NCBI RefSeq assembly: GCF_029227915.1
Contig: NC_079875.1
Coordinates: 8,865,001 to 8,929,000, forward strand
Direction: 5' to 3'
Origin: Hydractinia symbiolongicarpus
Lineage: Eukaryota; Cnidaria; Hydrozoa; Anthoathecata; Hydractiniidae
Length of the DNA stretch: 64,000 nucleotides
Position numbers and translations under genes: made by a program. Position 1 is the first letter of the stretch, and every line of letters begins with the position of its first letter. The notes beneath the pieces are model-generated. The model saw nothing but the letters and a program-made list of their open reading frames with translations. It was not told the DNA's origin and made no database searches. Positions 46,046-57,805 of this stretch are shown here, one piece after another.

Positions 46046-47317
46046 ATGTTCGGAAAATACTACCACGCCATTGTTTGTCATGCTGGTGACCAGTACAGAA
46101 TTATATCAGGACGTTCCTCCAACACCGAGCAAGAAGAAAGAACATTTAACTTTTTCAAGCAGGTTTCATCATCTACAACTAACCACCATCCAGATCATGT
46201 CATTTTAAACTGCATGCTTAGATTCCAAGTGAAAGATGCTACTTTAAATCCTTATGATACAGTATCTAATGATGATGGAGAAATTGAATCATTGCTGAAG
46301 AATTCTAAGCTTGAGATAAATTCAACTTTTTTTTCTTTTGCATTTATTGAAAAACACCCATATGAATATCAGGCTCACCTGGAACGCATAGGGGATTTCT
46401 TGGTATTGGAAAAGGTTCTGTGGAAAGAAAAAGATAATGGTGTTGAATTCTACGAAATTATCTCAAGCGAAAAGTTGGTACATCACTTTAGGAGCTATAG
46501 CATTGCAGATGAGAAAAAATATGTCCAAAATTGTTGGGAAAATATATGTCTGCCAAAAGCTGATGTTCTTATCCCAGCTGAGAAAATAAAAATAGAAGAT
46601 AACTATGGTAAAGTTGAGATTAAATTTTTAAAAACATTATCATATTTCAAAGAAAAGTTAGAAACACAGAAAAGAAATATTGCATCAGATGAAATTAGTG
46701 ATTATAACATTCTAATGAATGAAACAGTTTCCACAATACCATCCTTGCATACACCCTTCAATCCGAAAGATGACAAAGTAGATCACATACTACAAGAGGA
46801 AAATAGTTTCAATGAAACCACAATGGAACAAACATATAGTAAAGAATCATCTAGTTCACAGCAACAGTGTCATGACATGTCCAATGAGGAAATTATACAC
46901 ATTGAACCTGTTAGCATATGCCAATCATATGCACCCCCATTGTCATCCAGCACACCAATGGTCAATAAATACAAACAGAGAAATGCACTTTCCTCTTCAT
47001 CAAAACTTATTGCTGAGGTATTAGGTGTGACAGATGATGTAAAAGAATATGACAAGCAAAGAAAGATATGCAAGTCAAAACCCACAGATTGTTCAAAGCA
47101 ACAGTATTTAAAAGTGAAAGCCAAAATTGAAGTTAAGCTTCTCAATAAATATGATCAACTTAACAAAAACTTGACACAAATAGAAAAACATGTATTGCAA
47201 GATTCAAACACTCTTTCTGTGAAACCGGATGAAAATTCACCATTGAGTAGTGAATATAAACTAATTCTCCGTAAATTGAAATGTATTCGTGCTCTTAGAA
47301 CAGAATTTAATATTTAA
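46046..47317 (+). CDS. Uncharacterised 423-residue protein, probable terminal exon
   Basis: The N-terminal block MFGKYYHAIVCHAGDQYRI then SGRSSNTEQEERTFNFF and NHHPDHVILNCMLRFQ looks strongly conserved. It resembles a block I associate with multicopy, transposon-linked proteins of cnidarians. A less structured Ser/Gln/Glu-rich middle follows (about 225-320), then a lysine-rich helical C-terminus. The frame is open upstream of the ATG into the SINE boundary, so the true exon may have started further upstream and been cut by the SINE. It ends in TAA at 47317 with an AT-rich 3' region. No catalytic motif identified. It could be the last exon of the gene at 40049 or a separate copy. Confidence 0.6.
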   Translation: MFGKYYHAIVCHAGDQYRIISGRSSNTEQEERTFNFFKQVSSSTTNHHPDHVILNCMLRFQVKDATLNPYDTVSNDDGEIESLLKNSKLEINSTFFSFAFIEKHPYEYQAHLERIGDFLVLEKVLWKEKDNGVEFYEIISSEKLVHHFRSYSIADEKKYVQNCWENICLPKADVLIPAEKIKIEDNYGKVEIKFLKTLSYFKEKLETQKRNIASDEISDYNILMNETVSTIPSLHTPFNPKDDKVDHILQEENSFNETTMEQTYSKESSSSQQQCHDMSNEEIIHIEPVSICQSYAPPLSSSTPMVNKYKQRNALSSSSKLIAEVLGVTDDVKEYDKQRKICKSKPTDCSKQQYLKVKAKIEVKLLNKYDQLNKNLTQIEKHVLQDSNTLSVKPDENSPLSSEYKLILRKLKCIRALRTEFNI

Positions 47318-48797
47318 TAATATGGTAACAAGATATACAGGTAAATTTATAAACTTGCTTCAAATTTCCACAGCTGAAATTTTGTAACCTTATTTGGAAA
47401 AACTTTTGCAAGAAAAACGTTCAAAAATTTTACGATTTTGGGGCTTTTTTACGAAACTTTTACAAATGACTATTGATATACAAAAGTTTAATCAGTATAT
47501 ATATATAATATATATATATATACATACAAAGTTTTTTTAAATTGTCAATTCAAAAGTTTATCCACTAATTTTTTTTTAAATTCTCAGCGAGCAATTCGAA
47601 AACTTATGGAAATCACAAATTGCAAAAGTTTAACTTTCCACAGATATTTGAAAAGTTTTTCTCACGAAAAGTTTTCCTGAATAAAGTACGTACCCAGATC
47701 AATTCAATTCACATGACAGAAACCTTTAATATATAACCTCAAGTTCCTGAAAGCTTTTTCTCTTTCACAGTATGATTTAGTAGTAGCTATATATATAATC
47801 CTTTTACCATTAGTTTTTAAACTATAATATTTATATTATAATGATTAAAACTGTTATTTTATGATCAAAGTGCATTGCTAATTTTATCACAAACAATTTT
47901 TGACTTAACTTACCTAGTGACAATAAATGTTACGTATCTACAAATTCACATGTGCTTGGAGACCAACACTGTAGAACCATTACCATAGACAACATCCACA
48001 TGATAAAACTATCAAATGATTTAAAACCAATGCACCGAACACTTCGTTGTTAGGTTCGTCATCATTGCACACGCGAAACAAACGAAGAACAACCTGAAAA
48101 AATATATAGACTGCTATAAAAAATTCTGCAATGTCAAAGTGATGAAAGTTTTGATATAAAAACAGAAAGCAGCAATGCACTTGTCTCACTTTAAACTTTT
48201 TATATATATATATATATGGTTTAAACAAATAAATATAAAGTTATTATATTCTTATTATATGTTTTTAAATATGTTTAGGCTGGTTTTAAAATTAGCTGTA
48301 TATACTTATTATCATACCTGAAAAAAGGTAGCTAAAGTTATATATAGCTAGCAAGCTATAGCTAGGTGTTATGACAATTTCCTATATTTGATCTCAAATT
48401 TAATAGCTTACTGTGTATAAAAGCTAGCTAGCTAGCTAGGAAAGATGAGCCCTCCAAAATATAAATTTACAGCCCAACTATTACTTGTAAACAGCATTTA
48501 GTACCACCCTTGTCCTCAAGCTAGCTATACTGCACTGCTTTCTTTTGCTAGTCACAGCTAAGCAATCCCTAGGAGATACTTTATAAAAGCATCTATCTGG
48601 CATCACAAAAGTCCGGAGGCATTTACTGTTAAAAGAAAAGAAAAAAGAAAAGAAGGGGTTAACACAGTGATACATCCATTTCGCCTTTCCCAGCAAAATA
48701 AATAATACCACTTTCATCCGTTGGCAGCTTGTTTTGAATATTTTGCGTTAGCCATAGTAATTTCACAGACCGGAATTTAACAGCAGAATATTGCGCG
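47318..48797. other. Gene-free DNA
   Basis: Contains AT microsatellites near 47497-47523 and 48197-48217 and GCTAGC-rich tracts near 48345-48365 and 48421-48440. Short AAGTTT/AAAAGTTT words recur just after the ORF. No gene is supported. Confidence 0.55.
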
Positions 48798-49260
48798 TTG
48801 CCCTACGAATGTTTCAAACATAAAATGCAGACCGACTCGCTCCTTAATATCATCGAGCCCTCCTGTGCGCCAGAACTTGTGACTCTGGCTGTAGCTTTCC
48901 ACATGTGTTACAGGGCCCCAACACTCAGCCTTGCACAGGAGGTTGTCACGACAGGACCAGCCTGTCGATATTTTGACTAAGGACAGCAGGGTTGTCAAGC
49001 CTGAAGACCAAGTTAGTAAACTTGGGCACCTTACTGAACTGGGGTAAAAAGTGAGGTCGTTACACCCAAAGACAAGATAAAAGCAAACCCCCTTGCTAAG
49101 CTTCTTATAAGTTACCAGAGAAGAGTGAGCTGAACTCTTTACCCTCTGGGTATTAACGGTAAACTGGCTTGTATGAACCAGCTGGGGTAATACAAAACCG
49201 GTTGGATTTACATTTTCCTTCCCCATGACCCTGGTAGTACAGGTTTAAAGCAACAGCCAA
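48798..49260. repeat. Repeated block downstream of the USP-like copy
   Basis: Positions 49010-49260 parallel 57860-58130. Shared words are ACTGGGGTAA, CACCCAAAGACAAGA / AACCCAAAGACAAGA, GCCCCCTTG-type, AGCTGGGGTAA and CCTTCCCC / CCCTCCCCC. The CAACACTCAGCCTTGCACAG word at 48921 recurs near 60982. It marks a duplicated unit next to both USP-like sequences. Confidence 0.65.
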
Positions 49261-49297
49261 GGTATTTTAAAAAGACGAAAAAAACAAACAAAAAAAA

Positions 49298-49855
49298 CTA
49301 GCAGCGGGTATAAAAGAAAACATATGATGTAGTGCTGTTGAGCGTTCTTGGATCAACTTTGCTTATTGCCTTATCATTGCAGAGGTACCAAGAGTTTGTG
49401 CTCCGATCTTTGATATGGGCCCAATAGTGGCCTGCATTCAATGTTCCAGAGTGATTTATCACAGCTACCAAAGCATACTTGTGGATAAAAGATGTGTCCG
49501 AGTCACTAGATATCGGGATATTGAGATAAGGATTAGAAGAGGAAAAACTTTCAACAAATTTATTGTCGTTAACCAGATGTTCTCCATCTCTTGCAAACCT
49601 TTTCAGGTGCAAGGTTAAAATTTCGCTATTCCTCGTAATCCTTGTTTCCCTATTGCTCTCTTGGTGCAGGGAACATTGTGGGCAAAACCATTTATTTTCA
49701 TTCTCCAGATTTTCAGAATCTAAAAATATACTAACTGACAATTGTACGCTGGAAGACGGGGACAGTGTTAGGATGTCCTGATTTTCAACAGTAACTCTGT
49801 GTGAAAAATCCAAAATGTGCGCACGCTCCAATTAGTTCACTCGAAAATTGATCCA
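49298..49855 (-). pseudogene. USP-like deubiquitinase C-terminal part, copy 1
   Basis: The minus-strand frame from 49831 contains a zinc-ribbon-like pair KWFCPQCSLHQES, LTLHLKRFARDG (the conserved strand of UCH domains), and the His box AGHYWAHIKD with WYLCNDKAISKV. These are the second half of a ubiquitin-specific protease catalytic domain, about 177 residues. The reading before VTVENQD is displaced (ELIGACAHF lies in another frame), so a frameshift near 49835 is likely. The Cys box is not present here. Upstream sequence is interrupted at 49856 by the PIF/Harbinger element. The His-box half looks undamaged, unlike copy 2. Confidence 0.7.
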
Positions 49856-50018
49856 TGAAGAGTCCGTTACACGTAGCAAAGTTTGCAATAGCAAATAACA
49901 TACAAGTACTTCTGCAAGTACTTGTACAAGCAGTTGTGCAAGTTTTTATTTTTTCACAAGTTTTGTCGATTTCAAATAAAAAAAAACAAATGTGAGTTTT
50001 TGCACGCTTATTTTGAAA

Positions 50019-51367
50019 ATGGTTTGCGAACAAGAAGACGTTGTTTTAATTCTGGCGCTATCGCTGGCAGTAAAAGTAAAGACAAGTCAGTGCAAAAAAA
50101 GAAAGCAACGCAAACGTTTTTGGGTGCGACCATGGTTATTAGACAGACAAACGAAAGGGGCTTGCAATAGCATCCTTAGTGAATTAAGATTACAAGACAC
50201 TGAACATTTCCGTTATTATCTTCGAATGAATACGGAAACATTTGTTGTAAGTAATTTTTTTTGTTGATCAAAGAGTTTGTAGGACAGTGGTAGCGCATCT
50301 CACATAATAAGTCTCTTTCCTTTTAGGAACTACTGGAGAAAGTACGCCCATACATCACAAAACAAACTACCTCTTGTCGGAAACCGATATCAGCAGAGGA
50401 GAAACTGTCAGTAACATTGCGATTTCTGGCTACTGGAGAGTCATATCAAAGTCTGATCTACCAATTTCGCATGTCGGATAAAACCATTTCCCTTTTCGTA
50501 CCTATAGTTGCCAGGGCGATTTATCGAGTTCTTAAGAAAGATTATTTACGTTTGCCGCAAACGGAGGCAGAGTGGAAAGCGCTTTCAGACAAAATAAACT
50601 TGAAGTGGCAGTTTCCCAATTGCATAGGAGCTCTCGATGGAAAACATATTCCTATTAAGTTACCGCCGAACACTGGATCTACATTTTACAGCTATAAAGG
50701 ATTCTATAGTATAGTTCTATTGGCACTTGTCGATAGTGAATACAAATTTATCTACGTAGACGCTGGATGCCAAGGCCGTATTAGCGATGGTGGAGTTTTA
50801 AGAAATACAGAGTTATATCATTTATTGAGCAATGATAGGTTCGCCCTTCCACCTCCGAAGCAACTTCCACTGAGTGAAGATCCACCGTGGGATCAGCTTG
50901 ATTTGCCAGAAATACCTTACGTTATCGTTGGGGATGACGCATTCGCATTATCAAAAAATTTAATGAAGCCTTTTTCCAAAAACACGCTTTGTGATGCCGA
51001 GCGAATTTTCAATTACCGGCTTTCAAGGTTTCGAAGAATAAGTGAAAACGCTTTTGGTATCAAAAGCACAATTAACCTTTCACCGAGTAAAACCACGAGC
51101 CTCGTTATGGCCATCGTAGCGCTACACAATATGCTGATGACGAAGTCTAAAGACTCGTACGCACCAGTTGGTCTTGTCGACCAAGAAGATTTACTGACGA
51201 ATCGAATCGTTCCTGGTCAATGGAGGGGAATGGCTGATGTCTCAATTGACTTACAAACTTGCGCACAGAGAAAAGCTAGTTCAAATGCAAAAGAAATACG
51301 TGATGTCTTTAAAGATTATTTCATGGGCTCAGGTCAAGTATTTTGGCAATGGAATATGCTTGTATAA
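50019..51367 (+). CDS. PIF/Harbinger DDE transposase (two exons)
   Basis: Exon 1 is 50019-50246 (MVCEQEDVVLILAL..MNTETFV) with donor GTAAGT at 50247. The acceptor is TTCCTTTTAG and exon 2 runs 50327-51367, joining in phase. The joined product is about 422 residues. Exon 2 opens with LLEKVRPYI, then LSVTLRFLATGES, a helix-turn-helix-like SLIYQFRMSDKTISLFVP, and the catalytic domain. The first Asp is in GALDGKHIPI, the second in YVDAGCQGRISDGG, and the Glu in RRISENAFGI. No stop or frameshift is visible, so the enzyme may be functional. Its known partner in this superfamily is the Myb-like protein encoded on the opposite strand. Confidence 0.9.
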
Positions 51368-51471
51368 TTGTCTTAAATCTTTACAGAAAACACTACGGGT
51401 AGCTAGCTACACAAGTTTGTATAAATACAACAAAACCGTTTTTTATATAAAGTCTATACCATAAGTGAAAG

Positions 51472-52352
51472 TTAATTGTTGTTGTAATTACTGTTGTAAA
51501 CCTGGGAACCGTAGTAGTTGAAACGCGATGGAAGTGAGATATCGGAATCTCCTGAGTTACTAGGTGATAATTCTGGGCTGATAGCATTTGTTGTTCTCCC
51601 AGTTTGAATTCTCTCAGGACCGCGGAAAGTACCAGTTTGGTGGCCTCCATCGTAGTTGAAGGGTGACGAAGTTGAAGGAACGGTCGTCTGTTGTCCATTC
51701 TAAAACCTTGCGTCAACAGAAGCTGTTGTATTTGAAGTTTACACTTTTCTCGGGTGTACATATTTTCTATATCAAGCAAATTCTTCGAAATCATTCTACC
51801 AAACAATTGTTCTTGGGTTTCGCTTTCATTAGGACTCAGGTTTAGGTTTGCTACTGCGGAAGACGTCTGACGAGGCTCATCCAATCGCTCTAACGCTTTT
51901 AACATAACTCTGTCCGCAACAGATACATCTTGATCTTTTTTGACATTAGATGACTTTTTTCGTTTATGGTTGAGCGCCGGCGTAGGAGTTTCATCATCAC
52001 CATTCGGATCTTCGTCCACATTAATGTTGGATTCTGTGGCGCGAGGAGTAATATAATCAGATAAGAAGCTATTCATCTCCCCATAAAAAGGCCATTGGGG
52101 AGTGAAAACCTCATCCGAACCTGCTCCACTTTTCTTTGAAGCTCGGACTTTCTGTTTTAATTGACCGTAATACGATCTCAAACCGACCATTTTCTTTTGT
52201 ATGTCTTTGACTGGCATTTCCAATTCGTTTGAAATCAACTCCAGCGCTATATTCCTTCTTCTTGCATTATGATACTCTGCCTGGTTTGAGTTAAAAAGGC
52301 ACTCGTGTAGTTGCCACTCTGCAATTAGTTGTCTTTTATTTATCGCCTCCAT
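51472..52352 (-). pseudogene. MADF/Myb-like partner protein of the transposon
   Basis: The start MEAINKRQLIAEWQLH at 52352 leads into a MADF-type DNA-binding domain: LFNSNQAEYHNARRR, ELISNELEMPVKDIQKKM, then LRSYYGQLKQKV and the WPFYGEMNSFL module, about residues 8-105. An acidic linker, a basic patch (KRKKSSNVKK) and a helical region follow. Near 51693 (LLLTQGF) the frame appears to slip by one base: the open frame continues for a further 100 residues of atypical composition, while another frame reads Ser/Asn/Tyr-rich sequence ending YNSNYNNN at 51472. A single indel is the likely only lesion. In related elements this protein brings the transposase to the ends and the nucleus. Confidence 0.75.
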
Positions 52353-52716
52353 CTTCAACGAAATATTTTCATACACGCCACAAAACTATTCACACCACAC
52401 TTTAATTTTTTATTTTCATCAATTCGATATGCTATTGGCTCATTTATAATAAAAACAACAATGAAAACAAAAGCTAAAAATCATTGATCGGTTAACATTC
52501 CAAACTTAATCGCAACCTATTGTTTATTTGCTATAGCAAACGTCGATTTTTTTAAAACATTTTAAAAAAATCAGAACTTGCACAAGTTCTTGTACAAGAC
52601 CATGCGCAATGCATAATACCAGCTGTTACACATAATATTGTATTGCACAAGTACTTGCACAAGTACTTGTATGTTATTTGCTATTGCAAATTTTGCTACG
52701 TTTAACGGACCCTTGA

Positions 52717-54752
52717 TAGGTGAATCCGTTGTCAACAAATGCACGAATACACCTAATTACAAGTTAGATTACAAGTTGACTAGTCCGAGTTTTTTCCAGC
52801 TCACAAGACCTACGAATTGATTAAAAAACTTTCTCCGAAAATGAAAAGTGGACGCAATTAGATTTTTGGTGGGATAACGAAAAAAAATATTGTTGGACTC
52901 GTTTCATAAACACATTACAGGCAAATCATTGCCAGAAAGGCTGTGCCAGCTTAACCTTGAAGTTTTGACACTTGGTTTGTTTTTAAATAGCTGTAGATTA
53001 TTTTGAGTTGCTTTTTTGTTTGAATACGGTGTATTTGTTTAGGAATTATAAACGAAAAACTGTGCCACCATAAGCTAAATTTCGATTTAGTTCGTTTTGG
53101 AATAGTTGTGGATAGCTTTTATGTTGCTTTTTTGTTTGTGAATATGTGGGCTACTCCTTATATGCGAAAACTTTGCGTCAATTTATTGAGGTTTTTTTTT
53201 GGGGGGTTTGCTTTCTAGCAAAAATGTGTAAAACAGGATAACTCAAAAGCGTATTGACTTTTCAAATAAAGGAAATGCACCTGTTGTAATTTGGGTAGTT
53301 GAGCTAAAAAATAAAACCTTATCAGCGAAGGATACTAGTTTATTCAGAAATTCACTCCACCCGAGAGCCACTTGGTCCAGGTAGACCACAAAGGTACAAT
53401 TCCGTTCTTGCTTTTCATCCCATTCTTTTATATTTTGCTGCAGTTATTGTCTTTAAACATTTCAAATTGTCAAAATTACCTTTTTTTATTAACATAAACG
53501 AAAATTTTCAAAAGGGAAAAATTAAAAACTATTTTTGCTACAAGTGACTTCTCAAACTAAGTATAGAAGTATTTTTTTATCAAATGTTCGTTAACTTTTA
53601 TATTATGTAAGTTCTCTAGATTGCTCCCTTGCACAGATGGAGTATTACAGTTTAAAACAAACTTCAGGGTCTTATTTTTGGCAGTGGTTGATTAAAATAA
53701 ACTAGAGCATTCAATCCAATAAATTTAAAATGCTCAAAATATAGAAATGTAAGAACAATTTCAAGCTAAACATGTCAAAAACAGCTTAAGGTAAAGTCAA
53801 AGATATAAAAAAAAGTGTACATCAAGCTTTGCTACAGTACATACAAAATATTCAAGGTATACTTATATAAGACTAAAGCAAATTTTAAACTTTCTAACCT
53901 TCCAGGTGTCGCACCGTTCATCCTGTTTCAATAAAATATTATCAATCCAATTCCATGTCAACTTAAAACTGTTCATGTGTTAGTATTTTGTGTATAGCTA
54001 TCTAATCTTTGTATAGCTCGATTTAGCTATCACTGATCAAAAATGGATCTTTCAAGACAATACTTTTATCCAAAACATAATAAAATTCAATATGTCTTGT
54101 GTATATCGATAAGTAACTTCACCGTTAATCAATATTTTCATCTGGTATGAGTTACATGTTTGTCATACATGTTTGTGTTAAAAACATCGTGATTCGACAC
54201 TGATCTGCTTTTCTAACGCTGTATTGCTGATCAAGGCTTTCTACCTTGATCAGCAATACAGCGGGCGAGAAACGAGCAGTAAACGACCAGAAATCATCCA
54301 AAATACAAGAGCAAATGGCTATATGACAGGCGAAAAAGATTAACAAAATGCTTGATTATGCGCCCAAGGTTCATTGATTTTTCGTTTTTTTCTGGGAAGC
54401 CATTGCATTGATGTCTCACGTAACCAAGTTTTTTTGTTTAAGGGACCGTAAAAAAAGGTCCTGCTTATCCGGGGTCTTTTCTGTTCAGCGAAGTATTTTT
54501 GCTTGGATTTAGTTAGGTTTAATGGACCGAGAAATGTGGTCCCAAATTAGTGAAAGTTCCACTTATCCAGGGTACCACTTAACGCGAGTATTAGTATAGG
54601 CAAACACAACTGAATCATTGAAATAACTTTATTATACACCGTTACCTTTTCATACACAACGTTCTCATTAAACAAAATAAAAATTTGTTCATCGGACAGC
54701 AACTCTTTTGTCTTATTCAGTACCAAAACTGGAACTTCTGGTCGTGTCCTTT
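52717..54752. other. Gene-free DNA with a hairpin and a Tigger-like end
   Basis: No gene supported. Contains the 20-base perfect inverted repeat at 54217-54263. A segment at 54430-54600 carries words like CTTATCCRGGGT and GGACCGAGAAATGTGGTCCC, reminiscent of degraded Tigger-type terminal sequence. Confidence 0.5.
54217..54263. repeat. Perfect 20-base inverted repeat with 7-base loop
   Basis: CGCTGTATTGCTGATCAAGG at 54217-54236 is mirrored exactly at 54244-54263 around CTTTCTA. It is a candidate hairpin or the junction of a foldback. Confidence 0.85.
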
Positions 54753-56990
54753 CTAGCAGGTGTGAAGGTAATGTGAGTACACATTGCCACCACTTTTCTT
54801 CAATTTTCCTTCCTTGTTTGTGTACTGTCTAATTGCAGTTGTTTTAACAGCTATGACATCTGTCTGTGTAAATGCCAGCTTGCACTCCTCACAACGCTTC
54901 ACACTATTCGAGAAGCCACTTTTATCCATTTTATGTACCAATGTTTGATTGCACTTGCGTTGGATCAAATATATCAATGGTGGATAACTTTTTTTTTACT
55001 TGCCACTGGGTGTCATTTTTCTTTAATTTCAGCGTAGTTACAGTAAGAAGGCTTTGACTTTGGAATATATCAGGTTCTGGCTGACGAACTCTTCGTTTTT
55101 GACCAGGAGTCTTCTTTAAACCAGCGTCAGATGGCTTAGTATACTTGTCACATACAAAGAAGGGATGAACGACATAAATGCATCGAAATGTTGTTTTCCT
55201 TCAGTTGGGCCCCAAGGAAGCCATCTTGTCGGTTCAAGAAAAAAATGCTGTCATCCGGGTGCCAGTCTATACTTCCCTTGTCCATACAAAGCCTTTTCTA
55301 CTTCGTCTAAGTAGTTTTTTTTAACCCACTTCGTCAAATTTTCACTCACACATTTAATATCGGTGGTGCTTGATAGGTCGCTAATTTTTTTTTCAACAGC
55401 ATATGCTTTAGTTCTAAGCTGTTGCTGTAAAACTGTCCATCAATTTGAAGTTTTTCTCGTGCAGACATAACAAAACATTGCTTAAATATATCTGTTCTGT
55501 GTTTTTGAAACCACAAGTGAAAACCAAACTTGTCAACTTAATGTCAAAATCCCCTCATCATCGGCATCTGCAAGTCCTTTGCATTCTAGGGTGTTTATTT
55601 GCATACCATATATATCTCCCATTATTCTTCCAACGTTTTTTGGATTGATTCCCATACTTTTCAATTTTGTTGAATCTGCTTGTTGGAGGTGTTGCGTGCA
55701 TCATAAATGGCTTGCATTATGCAAGATGTCATTTACACTGTTGGCGATTGAGTGGTCCAAATCATGTCCTACTTTTTTTATATTGACGAGTTTTGGTTCT
55801 GCAATCACAATCTCACCAACGAAACTTTGATAGGAATTCTTCTTGAATTGCCACTGACTCGGGCCTAAAAAATATTATATTATCATCAATAAAATAAATA
55901 TAAAGTACATAGTAGGAGTTGATTTGGCAGTAGAAATTTTTTAACATATGTTAAAAAAGGTACCTGAGAATGTTGGATGTTTGCCACTGTCATCAATCAG
56001 TGTCTCATTCGTGTATGATGAATCAGTGAGCCACAATTTATCTGCCACTTTAAATGTTGTGTCGATGACAAATGCAGAGTTACCCAGACAACATAATCTG
56101 TACAGGTCATGAAGCATTAAAAGCATATAATTGAATGACATATAACATTCCCCGGTGAAACGTACAGAACGAACAATGGATCCATTGTGAAGTAAGTCGA
56201 TCAAACTCTCTGCTTCGGTTAACGGTCGACAGTCTTTTTCTTTCGTTGCATTTGATGTATAGCATTGTGAACAACTTTGGGAGTATTTAGTACTTCACTT
56301 ACAGATGATGCTAATACAGTTCTGTTGGCTTACTTTCACGTAAACCTCATCAGGTGCAACACCGTCAGCAAGCATACTTCCTACGTTAGTCAGGACGGAT
56401 TTATCTTTCTTGTAATAGCCATTTGCATGGGGTTTGGTAGAGTTACCATGTCGTTCGATAGTGAATATTTCATTCTGATCACAAATCCAACAATTCAAGT
56501 ACAAGTAATACTTGTTAGGTGGGACACTATTCTTCACACATTTCACTGTAGCGATCATATTGGAAAAGTTATTGCTGGAAAAGTTATTGCTGTAACGGTA
56601 ATGCCAAATTAAACAATAAACATTTTCTTCATCGACATACTTCCTTATATAGACTGGCTTAGCAGTAGCTGCTGACGTGTCCCTTCACATTAATGTAAAC
56701 TTTCCCATTAAGATCATCTTTATGAGTTATTTTGCATATATCACCGTTTACATAATAACATCTGGATGAATTCCCTCGTTTGGTATAAGCCCCATTATCA
56801 TCTGCTCTTGCTGAGGCTATAAAAATCTTATCGGCGTTCAATGTGCACATAAAGTTATCTTTTCATTCAGCTGAAGTTTTCTTCGTTAATTCAAATTCAT
56901 AAGGCTTGTTCAACAGTGTATTAAAGATGACATCAGCCTTATCAAACTCATCAATTCCATCGTTAGCATCTTTCCTAGAAATATTAGGCT
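54753..56990 (-). pseudogene. Mutator-like (MULE) transposase relic
   Basis: Minus-strand fragments in order: FELTKKTSAE and NADKIFIASARADDNGAYTK (56990-56760), ERHGNSTKPHANGYYKKD (near 56450), MLADGVAPDEVYVKVSQQN, FTGECYMSFNYMLLMLHD (56150), SAFVIDTTFKVADKLWLTDS with GKHPTFSG (56070-55960). The last resembles the first catalytic Asp region of MULE-type DDE enzymes. Next come NDILHNASHLWCTQHLQQAD and KLKSMGINPKNVG (55740-55640) in another frame, and a C-terminal Cys/His module CEECKLAF..YSHYLHTC (54900-54760). Many stops and frame changes. The class is inferred from domain order and the VIDTTFK / LWCTQH motifs. Confidence 0.5.
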
Positions 56991-57029
56991 TACTGTAAAC
57001 TTAATTTAAATGTTTTAGTTGTACACTTT

Positions 57030-57260
57030 TTTTTATAAGAACCAGGAAATTTGGCTTCAGCCTGAAGTGCTCTTATTCTGTTCCTAAATTTTGACCATTT
57101 TTATTCTTCAGAAGTTAGTATCGTAAAATCGCAACAATTGATTCTGTAAAAATTTATAACTTAAAAAATATTTCTCCATGTTTGTTGCGTTTTTTAGAGA
57201 AAAAGAGAAAATCAAAAAAATTTCAGCCTTGTTATTGTTATTTTTATTTTGTTCTTATTT
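57030..57260. repeat. Dispersed repeat, inverted copy at 38440-38720
   Basis: Shared words include TTATAAGAAYCAGGAAATTTGGC-like sequence and TTTCAGCCTTG, with TTGTTCTTATTTT. Non-coding. Confidence 0.6.
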
Positions 57261-57264
57261 TTTA

Positions 57265-57592
57265 ATATGATCATCAACCCGTCCATTCCGAAACTAAAGT
57301 TTGGAAAACTTACCAATTTAGTCCCAGGGTGTCCCTAGTTACTCACGCGGTGCAAAATGACTGTTGTCACCATCCCGTTTCCAAGTTGTTCGGCTACATG
57401 TGCATTGTAATGACTTTCTTAATTCAATATAAGATATTGACATCAAATCAGTGTTATTGACGTCGCGATGTTAAATTTGTCGATTAAAATATCAGACATA
57501 ACTTTTTCGGCTACAAGACAGGAAAGGAAACACATCAACTTTGCCTACGGACAGCCGCCCACACAGACACAATCTCTTAATTTTTATAAGAG
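57265..57592 (-). mobile_element. 3'-truncated Helitron, relative of 40999-41718
   Basis: On the minus strand it starts TCTCTTATAAAAATTAAGAG at about 57592 after A. It then parallels the 41380-41715 body (ATCAACCCGTCCATTCCGAA, GTCCCTAGTTACYCACGCGG). The 3' part is lost at about 57265. Confidence 0.65.
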
Positions 57593-57805
57593 ATCTCCGG
57601 TTGACACCACAAAAACCTAATCTGGCTTTCCAAATCCATTTTTATTGGTCTTTCAACATCCTGAAATGCTTTACTTGACACAGATGATTATGCAGTAGCA
57701 TGATTCTGGTTTAGGGTGCGAGAACTCCTTGTTTCACATGACGTATTGAACACAAGAAATGATGATAAAGTGACAAAACAGCTGGCCGTTGTGAGATAGG
57801 TTGTC

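Larger units (their letters stand above)
49859..52713. mobile_element. PIF/Harbinger transposon, nearly intact, two genes
   Basis: Inverted ends of about 70 bases (AGAGTCCGTTACACGTAGC left, GCTACGTTTAACGGACCCT right) continue into AAGTACTTGCACAAGTACTT-type repeats. Both ends are flanked by TGA (49856-49858 and 52714-52716), a 3-base T-N-A duplication typical of this superfamily. It encodes a DDE transposase on the plus strand and a MADF/Myb-like protein on the minus strand, converging in the middle. Length 2855 bases. Confidence 0.9.
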
